From Actinobacteria bacterium UBA3086 (GTDB taxonomy: Bacteria; Actinomycetota; Coriobacteriia; Anaerosomatales; UBA3086): a DNA stretch of 9,598 bases. A program made the position numbers and the translations under genes. Below are positions 6,675 to 9,598 of this stretch, in pieces (positions within the stretch are counted from its first letter, which is position 1; every line of letters starts with the position of its first letter). The notes below the pieces were generated by a model. It worked only from the letters and a program-made list of their open reading frames with translations. It was not told the DNA's origin and did not search any database. The stretch is from positions 2,168 through 11,765 of the forward strand of contig DFBG01000071.1 of the NCBI GenBank assembly GCA_002367305.1, given 5' to 3'.

Positions 6675-7460
6675 ATGATCGATGTACTCATCACTGGTGC
6701 TGCCGGGCGCATGGGCTCAGAAGTCGTCAAAGCGGTCTCAGCAGCCGACGGTATGCGGGTGGTTGCTGCGGTGGATCCGGCAAACCATGGTGTTACGGTA
6801 TCTGATGGCAACGGGGGCCTGATCGCCTGCACGGTTGATCTTGCCGCTGCCATCCGCGAGCATTCCCCTGATGTCATGGTCGATTTCACGCATCCGTCCG
6901 TGGTCGAGAGCAACCTCGTGATCGCACTGGGCGCCGGAGTGGACTGCGTCGTCGGCACGACAGGACTTCCAGAGACGCGACTGGCGGAACTCGCCGAGGG
7001 CGCCCCTGCTGGCACCTGTCTGTTCATGGCACCCAACTTCGCCATTGGCGCGATCCTCATGATGCGTTTCGCGGCCCAGGCTGCTCGCTACATGCCGCAC
7101 GTTGAGATCATCGAACTTCACCATGACCAGAAGGCTGACGCACCCAGCGGCACGGCCATGCTCACAGCTGGGCTCATCTCGCAGGCACGAGCTACCGTTC
7201 CAGACGCACCGGGCCGGGAGACAGAGATTGCAGAGGGTGCACGTGGAGCCTCAGTTCAGGACGTCACGGTTCACTCAGTACGACTTCCAGGAATGGTCGC
7301 GCACCAAGAGGTACTGTTCGGCGGACAAGGACAGACGCTCACGCTACGTCACGACTCCATCGATCGCACGTCGTTCATGCCCGGCGTGATTCTCGCGTGC
7401 CGCCAAGTCGGTGCACACGCGGGGCTCCTCATCGGTCTCGACCGCTTCATGGAGGCGTAG
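6675..7460 (+). CDS. dapB: 4-hydroxy-tetrahydrodipicolinate reductase DapB
   Basis: The 261-residue enzyme reduces the product of DapA (4-hydroxy-tetrahydrodipicolinate) to tetrahydrodipicolinate with NAD(P)H, in the diaminopimelate/lysine pathway. The Rossmann motif GAAGRMG is at residues 8-14. The catalytic motif ELHHDQKADAPSGTA starts at 147, with His149, His150 and Lys153 matching E. coli His159, His160 and Lys163, and SGT at 158-160 binds substrate. VHSVRLPGMVAHQEVLFGG and a C-terminal FMPGVILA are also typical. The ATG at 6675 has a strong site, GGGGAGAGG at 6658-6666, eight bases upstream, and lies 49 bases after the peptidase. Its last codons carry the ribosome site of the aspartate kinase, whose GTG begins 2 bases after the stop, so these two enzymes of one pathway are likely coupled. 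Confidence 0.97.
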   Translation: MIDVLITGAAGRMGSEVVKAVSAADGMRVVAAVDPANHGVTVSDGNGGLIACTVDLAAAIREHSPDVMVDFTHPSVVESNLVIALGAGVDCVVGTTGLPETRLAELAEGAPAGTCLFMAPNFAIGAILMMRFAAQAARYMPHVEIIELHHDQKADAPSGTAMLTAGLISQARATVPDAPGRETEIAEGARGASVQDVTVHSVRLPGMVAHQEVLFGGQGQTLTLRHDSIDRTSFMPGVILACRQVGAHAGLLIGLDRFMEA

Positions 7461-7462
7461 TC

Positions 7463-8701
7463 GTGTCAGTCCGCGACCTCACACCCGGTGACAGCACCAT
7501 CATCGTCATGAAGTTCGGCGGGACCTCGGTCGGTACTCAGGAGGGTCGCCAAGCAATGGCCGCGCGTATCCAGGCAGCCCTTGAGGGTGACGTCTGTCCT
7601 GTCATCGTAGTCTCCGCCATGGGGCGCTCGGGGGATCCGTATGCCACTGACACCCTGTTGAGTCTCATCTCTGAAATGCCAGCTGATCCGCGCGAGCGTG
7701 ACCTTCTCATGGGATCGGGCGAGATCATCTCAGCCGTGGTGGTGGCACACGAACTTCGCGCCCGCGGCATCGCCGCGCAGGCCTTCACGGGGCCCGAGGC
7801 GGGGATCAGCACTGATGGCACCCACGGCTCGGCGGCCATCACGGAGATACACCCCGGACCGCTGCTCCATGCGTGTCACCAGGGAACAGTCCCTGTGGTC
7901 GCAGGCTTTCAGGGGATCGGCCACGACGGCCAGCTCACCACGCTGGGTCGCGGCGGATCTGACACGACGGCGTGCGCACTGGGGGTTGCACTCCATGCCG
8001 ACACCGTTGAGATCTACTCCGATGTCGACGGCGTCATGACCGCGGACCCACGGGCGTGCGAAAGCGCCACGGTTCTCCATACGATTCGAGCCGACGAGCT
8101 CTTCCAAATGGCCGCACACGGCAGCCGTATCGTTCACACCCCAGCGGCGGAACTGGCTCTGGCCTCAGGCATGTCTGTTCGTGTGCGCAATACCTTCAAT
8201 GATCATCCAGGCACCGAAGTCGCGAACATCGGAGCCTATCGACCCGACGGCGTCGCCACAGCCGTGAGCCATCTCGACGGCATCGCCCGCGTCACCGTCC
8301 ACCTCGGTGACGCCGCAGGCAGTGACGTGCACATGAACGCGCAGACCTGGATCTACCGCGCCATGGCCGATGCGGGAGTATCGCTGGACATGTTCACCCC
8401 GGCCAACGAACGACTTCTCTTCACCATCGCGTCGGACTCCCTCGCTGAGGCGTGTTCCGTTCTCACCGAACTGGGGCTGGAGTACGAGACCCGAGAGGAC
8501 CTTGCAAAGGTGACACTCATCGGCGCGGGAATGCACGGAGTACCGGGCGTTATGGCGCGTATGTCGGAATATCTGCAAGAAGCCGGCGTGCATGTCGTGC
8601 AGACTGCTGACAGCCACACGACCATCTCCGTGCTCACGCCTTCGCGAGAGATGCGATCGGCGGTCGAAGCGCTTCACCGGGGTTTTGAACTTCACGACTG
8701 A
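7463..8701 (+). CDS. dapG: Aspartate kinase, Bacillus DapG type
   Basis: The 412-residue enzyme phosphorylates aspartate to aspartyl-4-phosphate, the first step toward lysine/diaminopimelate, threonine and methionine. The kinase domain has KFGGTS (17-22), GRGGSDT (162-168), and SDVDGVMTADPR with TADPR at 193-197. GRSGDPYATDTLL at 54-66 is the hallmark of the DapG subgroup, in contrast to the shorter GDTTDELL segment of usual actinobacterial LysC. Two ACT regulatory domains follow, about 270-345 and 347-412, so feedback control by an end product is expected; which one cannot be read from the sequence. The start is the GTG at 7463, with GGAGG at 7451-7455 seven bases upstream inside the dapB end. 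An internal ATG at 7508 would start within the conserved first strand, and an upstream ATG at 7397 lies within dapB. No asd gene is next to it. Confidence 0.94.
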   Translation: MSVRDLTPGDSTIIVMKFGGTSVGTQEGRQAMAARIQAALEGDVCPVIVVSAMGRSGDPYATDTLLSLISEMPADPRERDLLMGSGEIISAVVVAHELRARGIAAQAFTGPEAGISTDGTHGSAAITEIHPGPLLHACHQGTVPVVAGFQGIGHDGQLTTLGRGGSDTTACALGVALHADTVEIYSDVDGVMTADPRACESATVLHTIRADELFQMAAHGSRIVHTPAAELALASGMSVRVRNTFNDHPGTEVANIGAYRPDGVATAVSHLDGIARVTVHLGDAAGSDVHMNAQTWIYRAMADAGVSLDMFTPANERLLFTIASDSLAEACSVLTELGLEYETREDLAKVTLIGAGMHGVPGVMARMSEYLQEAGVHVVQTADSHTTISVLTPSREMRSAVEALHRGFELHD

Positions 8702-8741
8702 TTACGAAACCCCTACGACAACAGCATCCGTGCTGCGTGTG

Positions 8742-8750
8742 TGGCACAAT
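8742..8750 (+). promoter_or_regulatory. Possible extended -10 upstream of dapA
   Basis: TGGCACAAT contains CACAAT (4 of 6 matches to the -10 consensus) preceded by TGG, an extended -10 arrangement. There is no clear -35. A start near 8757 would place the 8771-8794 hairpin in a 60-base dapA leader. The 115-base gap between aspartate kinase and dapA is large for this cluster, which favours a separate signal here. Confidence 0.3.
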
Positions 8751-8770
8751 ACAGCAGATGGAATCATCAC

Positions 8771-8794
8771 TTCAGCCGATTCGTTCGGCTTGAA
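8771..8794 (+). promoter_or_regulatory. Hairpin in the dapA leader
   Basis: TTC plus AGCCGA (8771-8779) pairs with TCGGCT (8785-8790) and GAA (8792-8794) around a TTCGT loop, nine base pairs with a single bulged T at 8791. It ends five bases before the ribosome site of dapA. There is no U-tract, so it is not a terminator; it may affect translation or mRNA stability. No lysine riboswitch could fit in this leader, because that element is far longer. Confidence 0.45.
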
Positions 8795-8799
8795 CGACA

Positions 8800-8808
8800 G
8801 GGGAGAGG
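8800..8808 (+). promoter_or_regulatory. dapA ribosome binding site, identical to that of dapB
   Basis: GGGGAGAGG lies eight bases before the ATG at 8817 and decides that start. The 11 bases GGGGAGAGGAC, at the same distance from the start codon, also precede dapB (6658-6668). Confidence 0.75.
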
Positions 8809-8816
8809 ACAGACCT

Positions 8817-9598
8817 ATGTCCACACCACATTTCGGTCGCATGCTCACTGCTATGGTCACTCCGTTCGACGCGAACGGTGACCTCGACCTTGCGCGCGCC
8901 CAGGAATTGGCTGTCCGGTTGCTCGACCAAGGTACGGACGCACTGGTCGTCTGTGGAACCACGGGAGAGTCACCTACTGTCTTCTACGATCAGAAGATGG
9001 ACCTCTTCCGTGCGGTGCTCGAAGCGGTTGACGGTCGCGCGAAAGTCATAGCGAACACCGGCGACAACTGCACCGCAGACAGCGTAACCTTCTCCAAGCA
9101 GGTCGTTGACCTGGGCGTGGACGCGATCATGACCGTAGTGCCGTACTACAACAAACCGCCGCAAGAGGGGCTGTACCAGCATTTCCGCACCGTTGCCGAA
9201 GCGGTCGAAGTCCCGGTTGTGCTCTACAACATACCCGGACGTTCCGTGGTCAATATGACTTCGGAGACGACCCTGCGACTGGCGCATGATGTGGAGAACA
9301 TCGTCGCCGTCAAAGAGGCCAGCTCGGACTTCACGCAGATCGCTGAGATCATCAACGGTGCGCCGGCGGGATTTGAAGTCCTTTCGGGTAACGATACTGA
9401 CACCCTGCCGATGATGGGCCTTGGTGCGACCGGCGTCATCTCCGTGGTCTCACATGTGGCGGGTATGCGCTTCAAAGAGATGATCGAAGCACAGGTGGCC
9501 GGTGAGCATACCCGTGCTCTGAGGCTGCACCTTGAGCTCCTGCCCCTCATGCAGGGACTCTTCGCAACTGCCAACCCGATCCTGGTCAAGGCCGGACT
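8817..9598 (+). CDS. dapA: 4-hydroxy-tetrahydrodipicolinate synthase DapA (3' end outside window)
   Basis: The frame is open from the ATG at 8817 to the right edge, 260 codons, and about 30-40 residues are missing relative to the usual 290-300. The enzyme condenses pyruvate with aspartate semialdehyde, the first step specific to diaminopimelate and lysine, in a TIM barrel. Lys166 in AVKEASS is the Schiff-base residue. Thr48 and Thr49 in CGTTGES, Tyr111 in PYYNKPPQEGLYQHF, Tyr137 in LYNIPGR and Arg142 match E. coli Thr44, Thr45, Tyr107, Tyr133 and Arg138. The late segment reads ANPILVK where most homologues have NPIPVK, a small departure. The start is supported by the strong GGGGAGAGG site. 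In many actinobacteria the next genes are those of ribonuclease J and FtsK, which cannot be seen here. Confidence 0.96.
   Translation, partial: MSTPHFGRMLTAMVTPFDANGDLDLARAQELAVRLLDQGTDALVVCGTTGESPTVFYDQKMDLFRAVLEAVDGRAKVIANTGDNCTADSVTFSKQVVDLGVDAIMTVVPYYNKPPQEGLYQHFRTVAEAVEVPVVLYNIPGRSVVNMTSETTLRLAHDVENIVAVKEASSDFTQIAEIINGAPAGFEVLSGNDTDTLPMMGLGATGVISVVSHVAGMRFKEMIEAQVAGEHTRALRLHLELLPLMQGLFATANPILVKAG

Noticed and set aside
8702..8816. Lysine riboswitch before dapA
   Set aside because: The gap is only about 115 bases and holds one short hairpin; the lysine riboswitch needs a much larger multi-helix fold that is not present.

Overview
The window is a stretch of core bacterial chromosome with every supported gene on the + strand. 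The base composition is GC-rich (roughly 60% by eye) and most genes have purine-rich Shine-Dalgarno sites. The order nrnA-truB-ribF-rpsO-pnp-M16 peptidase-dapB-...-dapA, with an actinobacterial-style PNPase carrying a short Arg-rich tail, points to an actinomycete (Actinomycetota). I cannot name family or genus from the sequence alone. No mobile element, CRISPR array, tRNA or rRNA gene is visible, and no gap between genes exceeds about 150 bases.

Layout. (1) 1-2501 is a tightly packed translation-coupled block: the 3' end of a DHH/DHHA1 phosphoesterase (NrnA-like, cut by the window edge), truB (tRNA pseudouridine-55 synthase), ribF (riboflavin kinase/FAD synthetase) and a small acidic protein with one C-terminal membrane helix that I do not recognise. 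Junctions are 1 nt, an ATGA overlap and a TGATG overlap. (2) 2502-5236 holds a promoter with an extended -10, a structured rpsO leader, rpsO (S15), a long perfect inverted repeat plus two more hairpins, and pnp (polynucleotide phosphorylase). (3) 5237-5377 holds a symmetric interrupted palindrome and a possible promoter. (4) 5378-9598 holds an M16 zinc peptidase, dapB, an aspartate kinase of the Bacillus DapG type, and dapA (cut at the right edge).

How the genes work together. The left block and rpsO/pnp serve RNA turnover, tRNA modification, flavin cofactor supply and translation. dapB, the aspartate kinase and dapA are three enzymes of the aspartate-to-diaminopimelate/lysine route: the kinase makes aspartyl phosphate, DapA condenses aspartate semialdehyde with pyruvate, and DapB reduces the product. 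The intermediate step, aspartate semialdehyde dehydrogenase (asd), is not in the window.

I found no sign of a wholly new system. The points most worth a second look are the placement of a DapG-type aspartokinase between dapB and dapA, the small tail-anchored acidic ORF between ribF and rpsO, and several RNA or DNA dyad structures in the intergenic regions (rpsO leader, rpsO-pnp spacer, pnp-M16 spacer, dapA leader).
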